Assembly (NCBI RefSeq): GCF_036588685.1
Contig: NC_086379.1
Location: 16,105,862-16,169,861, forward strand
Source of the DNA: Mytilus trossulus
Lineage: Eukaryota; Mollusca; Bivalvia; Mytilida; Mytilidae
Length of the DNA: 64,000 nucleotides
Reading direction: 5' to 3'
The position numbers and the translations under genes were made by a program. How positions within the stretch are numbered: the stretch's first letter is position 1; each line of letters opens with the position of its first letter. The notes beneath the pieces are model-generated. The model did no database searches. It was given only the letters and a program-made list of their open reading frames with translations, and had not been told where the DNA came from. Of the stretch, positions 22,982 through 33,518 are shown piece by piece.

Positions 22982-23375
22982 ATCAGACAAAAAAATACAC
23001 TTTATTCCTAGTATATGTTTTCAAAGTATACAATAAACGCAAGCCGGAGGTCTAATCTGAATTAAAATTTCGTCCAATGACGGATATCAGACAGAAAATA
23101 CACTTTATTCGTAGTATATGTATGATAAAGGTATACAGAAAACGCAAACCGGAAGTCTTATCTGACTTAAAATTTCAGACAGAAAATACACTTTATTCCT
23201 AGTATATGTTTTCAAAGTATACAATAAACGCAAGCCGGAGGTCTAATCTGAAGTAAAATTTCGTCCAATGACGGATATCAGACAGAAAATACACTTTATT
23301 CGTAGTATATGTATGATAAAAGTATACAGAAAACGCAAACCGGAGGTCTAATCTGACTTAAAATTTTGTCCAATG
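22982..23375. repeat. Higher-order tandem repeat (103+88 bp, twice)
   Basis: Four units each contain 'tacactttatt..tagtatatg', 'aacgcaa.ccgga.gtct' and 'aaaattt'. The shared 'tttatt' word occurs at 23001, 23104, 23192 and 23295 (spacings 103, 88, 103), so two unit types alternate in a 191-bp duplicated block. A partial inverted copy (22851-22875) and an inverted pair CCACGGTGGTCA / TGACCGCCGTGG (about 22900 and 22951) precede it. Confidence 0.75.
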
Positions 23376-23874
23376 ACGGAAACATATCCGGACGCCTTTT
23401 TTTCTCGTTTTTCTCCCAAAATAACTCAATCTGTATAATCATATGAATGGATGACAAATGCGATTATGCACTGTACATATAGGACACAGAGACATGAAGA
23501 TTAATTTATTGTGGAAAGAAGAGAAGCGACACCCAAAATGAGGTCTTCTCGTTTAATAGTATAAATAGATGACTGAAACCAAGGACTTAAAATAGACGTC
23601 CCTGCTGAAACCAAATAAATTTTAACATGCCTTAAATTTTTTTTAAAGACCAGCACTTTATATTTCAACTTGGACTATTATACTAACCATATATATTCTG
23701 TCCCAGAAAATGATAATAGTAGCTTGCAGAGGAATTAGAGTAAACAGTACGTCAGTGTTTTGATTTTTACTGTACATTGTTGTGCGTTGTTATCATGAGG
23801 TATTTAGCTGATTGAAATAAGTCTCTAGACTTTTCTTACAGTCCGAAATCTTACGAAAATTTGTCAACAAAAAC

Positions 23875-23958
23875 ATGCGAAAATTGTTCAGATGCTTCCT
23901 TATTTTGTTTTTGGTGTTATTTTGCACAATTTTATTGTTTTTGGTGATAATGAATGAT
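23875..23958 (+). CDS. FUT10: FUT10-like exon 1 (membrane anchor)
   Basis: Encodes 28 residues, almost all hydrophobic after MRK ([12 protein letters not shown]...), then MND; the donor GTAAGT follows codon 28 in phase 0. The next exon recognised in frame is nearly 2.9 kb away. Choice of this exon rests on topology, phase and position, not on sequence conservation. Confidence 0.75.
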
Positions 23959-26900
23959 GTAAGTTTGTCCAAGAGACACGTATTTCCGGGATCCCCGTAT
24001 TTCCTCCTCCTCGGACAGCACCCAATGACATATTTGCCGGCTTGTTTCGTTTTTTCGATCTAATAAATTTATTTTACCGGGTCGTTATACTCTGTGTCGA
24101 TCAGCCCATAAAAAATAGTCCTTTCCTCACAATTTATATAAAAATATAAATACAATTTTTTTCCAAATTTGGATCTCCTGTATCCCCAAATTTTAATTTG
24201 TTTTAATATAAAAGTTTTAATTCATTTTTTTCTGACTTACAGACATGACTTTATGACTTATTGTAGGTATCGAGATCATTCGCCCTGATTACATGTTCGC
24301 CCTAGGTTTGTTCGCACTGAGTTTGTTCGCCCTGATAGTACGTTCGCCCTGGGTTTGTTCGCCCTATATTCATTTATGCGGTCCTACTAAAAAGCGTCCG
24401 GGAGCGCCCGGGAAAAGAGAAAGCGCCCGGTAAAAAGAAAAAGCGCCCGGGAAAGGAAAATTAGCACCCGGGTGAATAAAATAATAATATTATATAACAA
24501 TATTTTTTTATGCTAGTACATCTAAAGTGCCGGTTGTTGCACTTTTTCATTTTAGATTTCAAAATTGTATATAAATATGTTAATAAATATAAATGAGAGT
24601 ATATAGAAGATTCATGAACGATATTGCCCTCTATTAAAACGTATATTTTTTTACTTAAAAATAATCAGTGCCTGAGATGTAATATTTTAGCAACTGCATG
24701 GTGAACACCCTTTTTTTATGCAGATGCTAATAAAGATACATGATTATAAAACTACAACTGTTTTAATGGGAATGCTTATCAGGGTTTTAATGCACAGTTT
24801 TAAATTTAAACCAAACTCCTGCTCCCCCCTTAATTGTTTAGTATGTAGCTTTGTTTGCTGATTTATTATGTGCAACTCTTTTGATTTTAATTTTGATTAT
24901 ATTAATATTTATCTGTGAAATTTAAGTTGTTTTATTACATTTTTCATTTTGATATCGTTTTTTTTGAAAACATGTCTTTTGATGTCTTACATTTTATAAA
25001 TCTTCCGCATAAATTGTGATCCATTATTATCTGTCTTTCGAAATAGTATATTATTGTTAAAATTGAAACATTTATACTTGCATTTTGTTTTATTACACAT
25101 GTCTGTTATCATAATTTGCAAATTACTTTACTAATTTTTTTTAAAAATCAATGTGTATAACTTATTTCATCGCCGGACACAAAGTTGTCTCATGCCTATA
25201 AAATATCTATATAATTTCCCTTGCGGCCTTTTCTTTTCCAATGGTGCTATTTTTCTTCCCCGGGCGCTTTTTCTTTTCCCCGGGCGCTATTTTTTGTTCC
25301 CCGGGCGCTATTTCTCTTCCCCAGGCGCTTTTTCTTCACCCGGGCGCTACCGGGCGCATTTTAGTAGGACCCCATTTATGATATGTATATATGTTACATT
25401 AATAAACGAAATTTAAATATATACTGTATATATATATATATATATATATTGAAATTTATGTACAACTCGTCTAAACATCAACCCAACAATGTTAGATCTG
25501 TAAATTTGTACATGTATATCTATTAAAAGTTAAATACAGAATATTTGCCAAATTTATATTAATTAAATAAAATTCTTGGCTGCATTGAAGGATTGTTACA
25601 CTTTATTTTATAATTACTTTTAATTACTGTTGATTGAATTTTGATTGCTGATAGGGTATCATTTGAAATCGTTGATATCACTGATTGTTATATGAATTTT
25701 CTTTGATTGATTAATAATGAAAATAACATTTTTCTCAAATAAAATAGTCAGCTTGGATGGGTAAAAACACTGATGACAAGCGATCAATGTACAGCAGTGT
25801 GACTGTGTTTTTGGTATTTGTTTTACTAATAGTAATTCAATTTAATAGTGAATGTACAGAAACTTATAACCTAGTCCTAGTAGCAGCTAGCTATAAACAA
25901 CATGATACATCGTAAATATTCGTTCAAATTGTAGACCGACTTCAACACATCCAATTATATACACACAACACAACACTATATACTAAAAAATAAAATCAGG
26001 GCTAACGGACTCAGGGCAAACAGAAACTAGGACGAACCAGAATCAGGGTGGACGGACCCGGATTCCTTATTGTATTCCAAAGAATAAAGATAAATGGTAT
26101 ATAAACCAATCTTGAGTTTTTAACTCACCTGGCCCATAGGGCTAATTGAGCTAAAGTTTTTAGCTCACCTGGTCCAAAGGGTTGGCAGTTAAGTTAGTCC
26201 TAGATTACTCTGAATTCCAACGGCTGTTTTGCTCGTCAGAGCTCGTTCCATATAAAAAAAATGATATTTGCCTGTCGAAATGGATGCACTGCTTTGTTGC
26301 TTCTTGGGCCCGCCTGATGGCATTGGAATTCTATCAACCTGGCACCAATATGTTCATTTTTTCATTTATCTCTTCATTTTTTTATAAGTTTCATCTACAT
26401 GTACCTGCCACCCTTTAATAGTGTCTCATATCAAGGCATTTTTTGCAGTGACCCATTAATTCAGACATGTTTACTTTTATTTTCAAAAGTTACAAGATAC
26501 TTTGCGGCCTTGAGACTGAAGTATGCAAATATTTATGCTAATTTCAGCATTCTGTATATTTATTCAACCCCTTAATAGGAGATCAGTATTGAGCACCTAG
26601 TAGCCAACCATCGGAAACACTTGGACATTTACCTTACTTGCATCGTAAATGAACGAGGTGTTAGATTATGTATTCATATTGACCTAGGGTCATGTGCATA
26701 AATCAGCTCCCATAATCCATTCTGACTAACTTTTCTCGTTGATCACATGATCATCTTTCAAAATGACCTATGAAGACCTACTTTAAATAAATTTATTAAT
26801 TATCTTTTGCAGACATTTGAAGATGTAAGAGATGATTTTCTACTGAATGATTATTTGAATAATAATGATGAGGGTAAGTTTATATATACAAAATCAGTCA

Positions 26901-29900
26901 CCTGTTACCTGCTTCCATATTAAGCAATTAGAAATATGGATATTTCTTTCTGGGTAAAAGTTGACTTTGGGGTCCTGTTCGCGTATCATGTATGTTAAAA
27001 TCATTTTGGAAGCCACGCTTTTATTCCTGTTTCTAAAGTTGTACTCATAATTTATATTTTCCAACAATGTACATGTACATATTATAAATATATATTCTAA
27101 GTATATTATGTGTTAGAATTTCTAAGACAATGGTCTTGTACAATGCATGCAGTTCACATAGCATTTCTAGGGAACTACATATACAGTCAGGGGCATTACT
27201 TAAACAAGTAACAACTAAAATTACCTATACAAGTAATGTTGAAAACGAGGCTATTTTAAATATTACTTATATAAGAAACTTTTCTGAATTGTGAATTTTT
27301 AGGTGTCCAACAATACAGATTTTACTATCTTTAACAAATTTTCACAGTCCTCTGGTTATTTTCCCCATGAAATATAACATATAATCCTTCTGAAACACTA
27401 ATTAACTTTCTGATGCACTTATCTTTCATACCAATGCTTCTGGGTCAAAGATTGGTCTCTTTAATATAGGACTATTGAATTATCATTTTCCTCCAAAATC
27501 TTTAACATGTTTAAGGTAGATGAAAATAAATAGATAGATACTTGTTAATTAATTAAGATTTGAAGTTATTTATAGTTTGTAACCCAATTCATTTAAATAT
27601 GTTCCTTAAATTAGTGTTATTACTAATCTTTACAAAAATGTATAAAATAACTTATTCAAGTAATATTTTTGACATTATTTTTAAAGTAACCCTTTACCTC
27701 TATACTCCTCTCTAATCTAATAAATTCGGTATTAAATGATATAAAATGATGTAAAAATTCAAGTTAACAACATTCAGCCTATGCTTCTATTGAAATTTAA
27801 AATAACTCTTTCAAGTAATTTTATTATTTTTAAAAACGAAAATAACTTATAAAAGTAACTAAAAAAAATTACTTGTTTAAGTAATGCCCCTGACTGATAT
27901 AGGAGCTTTCTGAAATGAGTTGTCAGGTTTCATGTGAACTTACTTTACTTTGTGGTGTGTTATATACATTTATGTATCATCAAATTCCTTTTTACCAAGT
28001 GAAATATATCTATATTTTCTAATACATAATGGTCAAGAGACTGATTTTTTTTGTCAGAATAATAGTATGATGCTTAACTAAGTGAAAAGATTTCAGATTT
28101 ATCCTTCATCAACTTCCTGTTTTCAAACTCTTCAGATGATCATGGGGTATGGTTAATGATCAGTAGCTCATAGTTTCACTAGTTTTGTTAATATTTAGCC
28201 TGAATAGTCAAATTGTTTTCGACATTTGAGTCTTTATATCAAAATGTATATTTATCAACTTCCAGAAAATAAGCCTAGATATGAACAGAAAGATTCCATT
28301 CCAAATGAAACTGTAACAGAACCAATTATCCTGTGGTGGACCCCCTTTACAGGGGATGCAGGAAGTTACAAAAAATGTGGGGATGTTAAATGTTTCTTTA
28401 CAAATAACAGACGGTACAAAGATCATGATAAATTACAGGTATGTATTTAATAATGGAATTATGATTGTCACATAAAATGATGAGAGGAGACTACCTAAAA
28501 AGCTCAGAGCTACCTCTAAGCATGCTTAGAATTCCCCATAAGAATAAATCTATAGATTCTTTTAAAACTGTATAAAGAACTTAATAAACCTTGAACTTGT
28601 TCAACAATTGGAAAAATATGTGATTATTTTTTTCTGTAAGAGGGAGTGGGGAATGTAAGTAAACATATTTTATACTAATTCTTTCTGGCTGGATAGCTCC
28701 TTTAGTTATATGCCAATAGTGGTGAAACCAGTCACTCAATCATTCATTTTTAACCTAATCTATTTATGTTCTTAAATTTTAATCTTTTCAGGCTTTTATG
28801 TTTTATGGAACAGACTTCAAGCCATTTGATTTACCTGTTCCTCGGAAGCCGAACCATGATTGGGGACTATTACATGAGGAATCGCCAAAAAACAATTACT
28901 TATTCTCACATGAAGAAATCATGGAATTGTTCAATTACACGTCAACATTCCGTAGAGAATCATCCTACCCGATATCTACACAATATGTGGATAGTATAAA
29001 ATGGTTAGAAGATAAAACATACATTGTTCCAGTTAAAGAAAAGAATAAATTCTTATCAGAGTTATCTCCCATTATTTATACACAAAGTGACTGTGAGGTT
29101 CCATCAGGGAGAGACCAGTACACCAAGATGTTGATGGAGTATATAAATGTTGATTCTTATGGAACCTGTCTTCACAATAAAGATTTACCAACAAAGTAAG
29201 TATCACTGCAAGAGTGAGAAAGACAAACGTGATATAATATCTGAACACACTATTTATATATATACTTCATCAGATTCATATCCAACACAATAAAAAAGGA
29301 AAGATATAGACAAAAAAAAAATCACTTGCAGCAATATTATAACCAAATGGAAATAACAAAAAAAACACAGGTATATAACAAAATTGTTCAAAATCTTCAC
29401 AATTTGCCTAATACTTTGCAGCTCAATCCTTGCTAAAAAAAGAATTTGCACAGGTTTTGACTCTGTGTTTTGTAATAATCAACACACTGACAAAAATTAT
29501 TATGGGCTGTGTTGAGCTGGATATGATTTTAACCAGATTCAGCAAAATGTTCCTAAAACGGGTCTGGCTGGTGCTTTATTCTGCCAAATCTCTTGTTACT
29601 TTAATTGAATCATATTCAGATGGCATCATGGAGTCTTGGCTTGTGGTAACAATTTCTAAAACAGTTCTTCAGATTTTTAAAAAGCATGAATTTGAATGAT
29701 ATCTTGTGATTTTGTGCTTCAGTTTATAGGATTCCATTTCAGCTTAAGAGACCCTATTGAAGGAATGGATCACAAGGAATTCTACAAGCTGAATGCTAAA
29801 TATAAATTCTCCCTGGCCATGGAGAATGGTTTGTGTCCTGACTATATGACAGAAAAATTATGGAGGCCATTTCATCTTGGATCTGTGCCCATAATTTTAG

Positions 29901-31952
29901 GATCACCTAAAGTAAAGGTAAGTATTTTCAAGAACAAATATAGTTTCTCATCATTTGATGTAATAAAATATTTTTTTTTCTTATTTTATGTAGATATACA
30001 TTTCATCAATTTTTGTACACATTAAAAAATAAATTCAAATTTTTTTAGGTCACCATACTTATATTTAGCTCACTTGGCCAAAAGAACCAAATAAGCCTTT
30101 GTCATGTGACATCGTTGTTGTACTTTGTCCATTACTAACCTTTACAAAAATCTTTTCCTCTGAAACACTGAAAAAAATAATAATAAAACTTGGCCACAAT
30201 CATCATTTGTGTATCTTTTTTAAAGATATGTCTGTGACCGCAAACACTGTAATAGATGGAGAAAAAATTCTGGTTGAAAATTTATCATCAAGTCAAGTTC
30301 TATGAATAATTATGGCATGGTAAAATTGTCAGTTGACTCCTAATTAGGGTTATTGCCCTTGGATGACAATTTTACCAGGTTTATTTTGGTACTTTTGCCT
30401 TTCATCTTATAAATTATATATTGAGAGATAGATAGAAGCTTATAATTTGGTAGATATTTGATTTTATATTGTTGCCAAATTCAACATAAAAGCCTATACA
30501 AAATTTTAAGTCACGTTAGTAAATCTTGCACAATATTATTTTATTTTAGAGAAAAAACTTCTTTTTATCTTCCATTACTATGACAGAAAATGAAAAGAAT
30601 TTCTAAGTCTTCCTGTCAAATTAATATAGGAAGCAGAAATTTACTGTCAAAGCTAATCTAATTATTCAGTTGAATATAGTGCAATCTTTTAGGCTTTGAT
30701 AGGATTGACTAGACAAGGATTGGTATAAAAAAAAAACAGCAGAAGACTTATTGCTTCAGATAATTAAACATTTTATTTTTATCTTTTTTACATCAAATTT
30801 AAGTTAACTTTTTTTCTACAATTTAAAGAGAGATAATATTTTCACTGAAGGATGATAGGATCTTTTTTTTTCTTCAAATACTGGTGAAATTTTGATATCT
30901 GTCTGCACAGGCACTTGTTTTCTATCCATGGGAAGATCTACTATCCCTCGTAATATATAGGGATAGTCGATCTTCCCATGGATAGAAAACAAGTGCCTGT
31001 GTCTGTCTGGCCTGATTGTATAATGTTGATCTCATTTTGATGGTTCATGGTCAGTGCTAAGGTTTCTTGGTCAGGTCAGTTTTAGCTTAAGATCAACTAT
31101 ATTCAGTAAGAAATAACTATATTTTGTGCATAGTGTACATCTGCAACTGGCAATGTTCATCTGACTGTGATCTTATTTCTATGGTCTTGTTAGGTTTTCA
31201 TGGTCAGGTCCATTTGTCATACACTCAGTGACTGTAAGCAGGAGGTCAGCTATATTTGTTGTATGGAATGATTGTAAGTTACACATGTTTGTTTATTTCT
31301 AAAGTTTCATCTTAGAAATTTTAGTCCATTTTCTTGCATCACTAATAATGCTTATATTTATGTATCTGTAGTTAAAAATACTGCTTATTGATAACACTGG
31401 AAATTTTTAATGATGAAGTCTTTGTTATTTTTATAGGAGTTTTTGCCATCAAATCATTCAGCAATAATCGTAGAAGATTTCAAAACAGTGAAAGAACTAG
31501 CAGATTATATAAAATACTTGAACGACAATGATGAGGAATATGCAAAATATCTAGACTGGAAGTCCAAGGGTGTCTCAAATCAGTATTTTAAGAAATTATT
31601 ATCAGAACGAGAGTGGTCAGTTCAAAGTAACTGGGAAGAGGAGACAATCAATTTCATAGAAGGTTTTCAGTGCCATGTTTGTAAAAAGATTCATGAAAAA
31701 AATGAGCGAGTCAGAAATAAAAAAGAACCTGTGAAATATCAGGCAATGAAAGATCATTACGGTTGCCCAGGTCCTGTGAGTTATCATAACGATGGCAGGC
31801 GAAAGGAGGGAGGAAGCTCTTCCTGGGACTATGAGTTTAAGAAATCAAAATATTTAGCAGTAGCTGTGAATAGACTTATAACATTAGGACAAAACTTTTC
31901 TAAAAAAGATCTTTTTCAATTAGCTAAAACAATTAAGGATGAACTAAGATGA
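23875..31952 (+). CDS. FUT10: FUT10-like alpha-1,3-fucosyltransferase / protein O-fucosyltransferase 3 (six exons)
   Basis: Complete gene: exons 23875-23958, 26813-26873, 28266-28438, 28792-29195, 29743-29917 and 31437-31952, all GT-AG with closing phases; 1413 nt, 470 aa (human FUT10 479 aa). Type II topology: short basic N-terminus (MRK), membrane anchor about residues 5-25, acidic stem, then the GT10 catalytic domain. Diagnostic blocks are [48 protein letters not shown] and VDSYGTCL. The GT10 donor-binding motif YKFSLAMEN...[10 protein letters not shown] lies at 261-282, followed by LPSNHSAI and NDEEYAKYL. The Cys-rich tail ([14 protein letters not shown]) and the GQNFS end point to FUT10 rather than FUT11. 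The family uses GDP-fucose; FUT10/11 have been described as ER protein O-fucosyltransferases (POFUT3/4) acting on EMI domains. N-glycosylation sequons include N154-Y-T. Expected location ER/Golgi lumen. Confidence 0.94.
24279..26056. mobile_element. Outer element with repeated CGCCCTGAT ends (FUT10 intron 1)
   Basis: The left end (24279-24366) has five 'ttcgccct' or 'ttcgcact' words; the right end (25994-26056) carries the inverse 'atcagggc', 'cagggcaaac' and 'aatcagggtgg'. Such tandem words at inverted ends suggest a fold-back-type element of about 1.8 kb. It is interrupted by the element 24379-25372. No ORF of note. Confidence 0.55.
24379..25372. mobile_element. Inner TIR element with GCGCCCGG arrays and 8-bp target duplication
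   Basis: Left end GGTCCTACTAAAAAGCG and right end GCGCATTTTAGTAGGACC are inverted. Next to each end lie tandem GCGCCCGG words (five on the left, six on the right, inverted). Exact CATTTATG copies flank it at 24371-24378 and 25373-25380, as expected for an 8-bp target-site duplication (hAT-like superfamilies). About 994 bp, non-coding AT-rich middle. Confidence 0.8.
26118..26190. repeat. Paired end fragments of the 'agctcacctggcc' element
   Basis: Two adjacent 'ctcacctgg.cc..agggct' segments, matching the right end of the element at 9287-12045. Only ends, no interior. Confidence 0.5.
26813..26873 (+). CDS. FUT10: FUT10-like exon 2 (stem)
   Basis: A 61-nt exon, acceptor TTTTGCAG, donor G|GTAAGT. 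Encodes [20 protein letters not shown], an acidic stem segment. Weak conservation, but both phases fit and borders are strong. Confidence 0.8.
27184..27896. mobile_element. TIR element with perfect 28-bp ends (FUT10 intron 2)
   Basis: 27184-27211 and 27869-27896 are exact inverted copies beginning CAGTCAGGGGCATTACTT. ATATA occurs on both flanks (27179-27183 and 27897-27901), a possible 5-bp target duplication. The interior repeats 'aacttattcaagtaat'-like words. 713 bp, no ORF. Confidence 0.85.
28266..28438 (+). CDS. FUT10: FUT10-like exon 3
   Basis: Acceptor CTTCCAG, donor CAG|GTATGT. Encodes residues 50-106, with [32 protein letters not shown] and DKLQ, the start of the GT10 N-terminal Rossmann-like lobe. 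Contains an N-E-T sequon. Confidence 0.95.
28792..29195 (+). CDS. FUT10: FUT10-like exon 4
   Basis: Acceptor TTTTCAG, donor AA|GTAAGT. Encodes residues 107-240: [62 protein letters not shown] and [15 protein letters not shown], all matching FUT10 in order. Confidence 0.96.
29196..29742 (+). other. FUT10-like intron 4
   Basis: About 550 bp. The 89-aa ORF at 29430-29699 lies entirely in it and shows no family resemblance. Nothing else is recognised. Confidence 0.6.
29743..29917 (+). CDS. FUT10: FUT10-like exon 5 (GT10 motif)
   Basis: Acceptor ATTTCAG, donor AAG|GTAAGT. Two other AGs (29742 is chosen; others at about 29722 and 29729) lie just upstream, but only this one joins exon 4 in frame as LPT-N-LRDP, matching LPQQLKNP in human. 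Encodes [20 protein letters not shown], the donor-binding motif, and [10 protein letters not shown]. Confidence 0.94.
29918..31436 (+). other. FUT10-like intron 5
   Basis: Contains an 'agctcacttggcc' element fragment (30068-30110 and following), the 96-bp palindrome at 30906-31001, and a diverged 'ggttcatggtcagtg...aggtcagctatatttgttgtatgg' repeat (31005-31280) related to 37880-38530. No exon is seen. Confidence 0.6.
30906..31001. repeat. Near-perfect 96-bp palindrome
   Basis: Two 42-bp arms (CACAGGCACTTGTTTTCTAT ... inverted at 30960-31001) differ at one position and enclose a 12-base AT loop. The DNA or RNA could form a long hairpin. It is in FUT10 intron 5. Confidence 0.9.
31437..31952 (+). 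CDS. FUT10: FUT10-like exon 6 (stop codon)
   Basis: Acceptor TTATAG. Encodes residues 300-470: [50 protein letters not shown], the Cys pair [14 protein letters not shown], and a basic C-terminus after [11 protein letters not shown]. Stop TGA at 31950-31952. An AATAAA lies at 32139-32144. Confidence 0.96.
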   Translation, partial: EFLPSNHSAIIVEDFKTVKELADYIKYLNDNDEEYAKYLDWKSKGVSNQYFKKLLSEREWSVQSNWEEETINFIEGFQCHVCKKIHEKNERVRNKKEPVKYQAMKDHYGCPGPVSYHNDGRRKEGGSSSWDYEFKKSKYLAVAVNRLITLGQNFSKKDLFQLAKTIKDELR

Positions 31953-33112
31953 CGTTAACCAAATTAGATTACATATACAGTCTAGTATTTTAACATTGGA
32001 GTGAGTTAATTCATTTGGTAAAAGTTTAAAATAATCCCTATTCAAAAAAACATTTTATTTTGTTGGGCATTTCCATCAAAACTTTAAAAACTGGGCAAGT
32101 TGGCCTTGAATTTGACATATAGAATGTTTTCTTTTTGGAATAAATTCAAATTTTGTTATTATTGGGCCTTTCTTAGCATTAGAGTTTTGTTTTGCTATTA
32201 AAGAACTGAGTTACTTACCATGACTCAAGTCTTTGTAATGTATGTAAGGAGGGCAATTTGTTTGTAACTGTCTCAACTTTGATGTCTATAACTTATACAT
32301 GTAGTTCCTTTTTCTGTCACATATATCATTCTTATGCATAGATGAAATTTATTGAGAGATCATGGAAAAACTCAGGAATTGTTTGTTGCATAACAAGTGG
32401 GAACCATGTAGCTTTCTTATTATACATAATTATATAAGTCGACCTGTTGTTATATCCTTGTTATTTAGTCCTTGGTGGTTAGTTGTCTTAATTGACATGC
32501 ACTCACTTGGCCTTATTCTTATGCATTCTGAAAAACACCATGAAAATATTTTTTATGATTTTGAGGGGAAAATTCATTTTTATTTTGTGACAGAAAATTC
32601 TATCAGTACTATATATATATCAGTATTTTTTAATATATATTTTTTATAATCTTTAATTTTATTCCTGCAAAGTTGCCATATGTCTTTCGGTTAGTGCTAT
32701 ATTTGCACAGTTCTATGTAGAGGAGTCCCTCAACTAGTTATTTACAAATTTTACCTTCCATGCATGAAATACTACATAAAATTGTATAATTCTATGCTGT
32801 TGAGTGAAAGAGTTTGTTTTTTTTGCTTTATTTATTTTATGGCCAAAATGTTATATATATATTTTATTTGTTTCCATGACTCTTGGCAGCAAACAATTGG
32901 GGAGACAGGTACAGTGTACAGACATATAAAATATCTTTCATGTAGATTTTTTTGTAAAACTAAATCAAAACATTTTTATATTATATTATAGCCATGAACT
33001 GTTAGTTAAATGATGTTATTGATTTTTTTTGTTTTAGTGTACCAGCACTATAAAGGGAAATATTCTGTACTAATTTTTCAAGTCAGACTTTTATAAATTC
33101 TAAATCAAAATT

Positions 33113-33518
33113 TAGTCCTGGTGTCTATGATGAGTTTATTTACAACCACTGGGTCGATGCCACTGCTGGTGGAGATTTATTTCCCCGAGGGTATAACCAG
33201 CCCAGAAGTCAGCACTTTTTAGGCTGACATATTTATCATTGATATGGTTATTTTTATAAATCAACTGTTTACAACATTTTGAAATTTTTGAAATACTAAG
33301 GCTTTTCTACATCAGGAATAGATTGCCTTTATAGATCTTTATAGTTGTATTTGGCAAAACTTTTGGGAATTTTGGTCCTCAATGCTCTTCAACGTCATAC
33401 TTTATTTGGCCTTTTTAATTATTTTGGATTTGAGCGTCACTGATGAGTCTTTTGTAGACGAAACGTGTGTCTGGCGTATATACAAAATTTAGTCCTGGTA
33501 TCTATGATGAGTTTATTT
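33113..33518. mobile_element. ~406-bp mussel retroposon-like element with 16-bp target duplication
   Basis: ATTCTAAATCAAAATT occurs exactly on both sides (33097-33112 and 33519-33534). The element starts and ends with a direct repeat, 'agtcctggt.tctatgatgag'. Inside are 'ccactgctggtggagattta' and 'gacgaaacgtgtgtctggcg', which I recognise as abundant in Mytilus. A long target duplication favours retroposition. Confidence 0.75.

Larger units (their letters stand above)
20090..23874. promoter_or_regulatory. Divergent upstream region between DNAJB12/14 and FUT10 genes
   Basis: The two genes are transcribed away from each other, so both promoters should lie within these 3.8 kb; no TATA box or initiator could be assigned. 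The middle is filled by repeats: a TIR element (20412-21310), 'ggcggatcc' repeat (21618-21725), a CCCGCG-AAAT-CGCGGG hairpin (about 21915), a mussel repeat (22182-22430), a 'tcccgat' repeat (22617-22835) and a tandem array (22982-23375). The least repeat-like sequence is the proximal 300 bp at either end. Confidence 0.35.

Noticed and set aside
22982..23375. Possible CRISPR-like array
   Set aside because: Units are full-length tandem repeats with no unique spacers, in a eukaryotic genome.
23875..24063. 62-aa ORF with a hydrophobic N-terminus as a stand-alone small membrane protein
   Set aside because: A consensus donor GTAAGT after codon 28 and phase match with the FUT10 stem exon make it exon 1 of that gene; the rest is intron.
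25153..25416. 87-aa ORF with repeated FPGRY-like words
   Set aside because: Translation of the tandem GCGCCCGG array at the right end of a TIR element.
28208..28426. Minus-strand ORF opposite FUT10 exon 3
   Set aside because: Antisense shadow of a well-supported exon.
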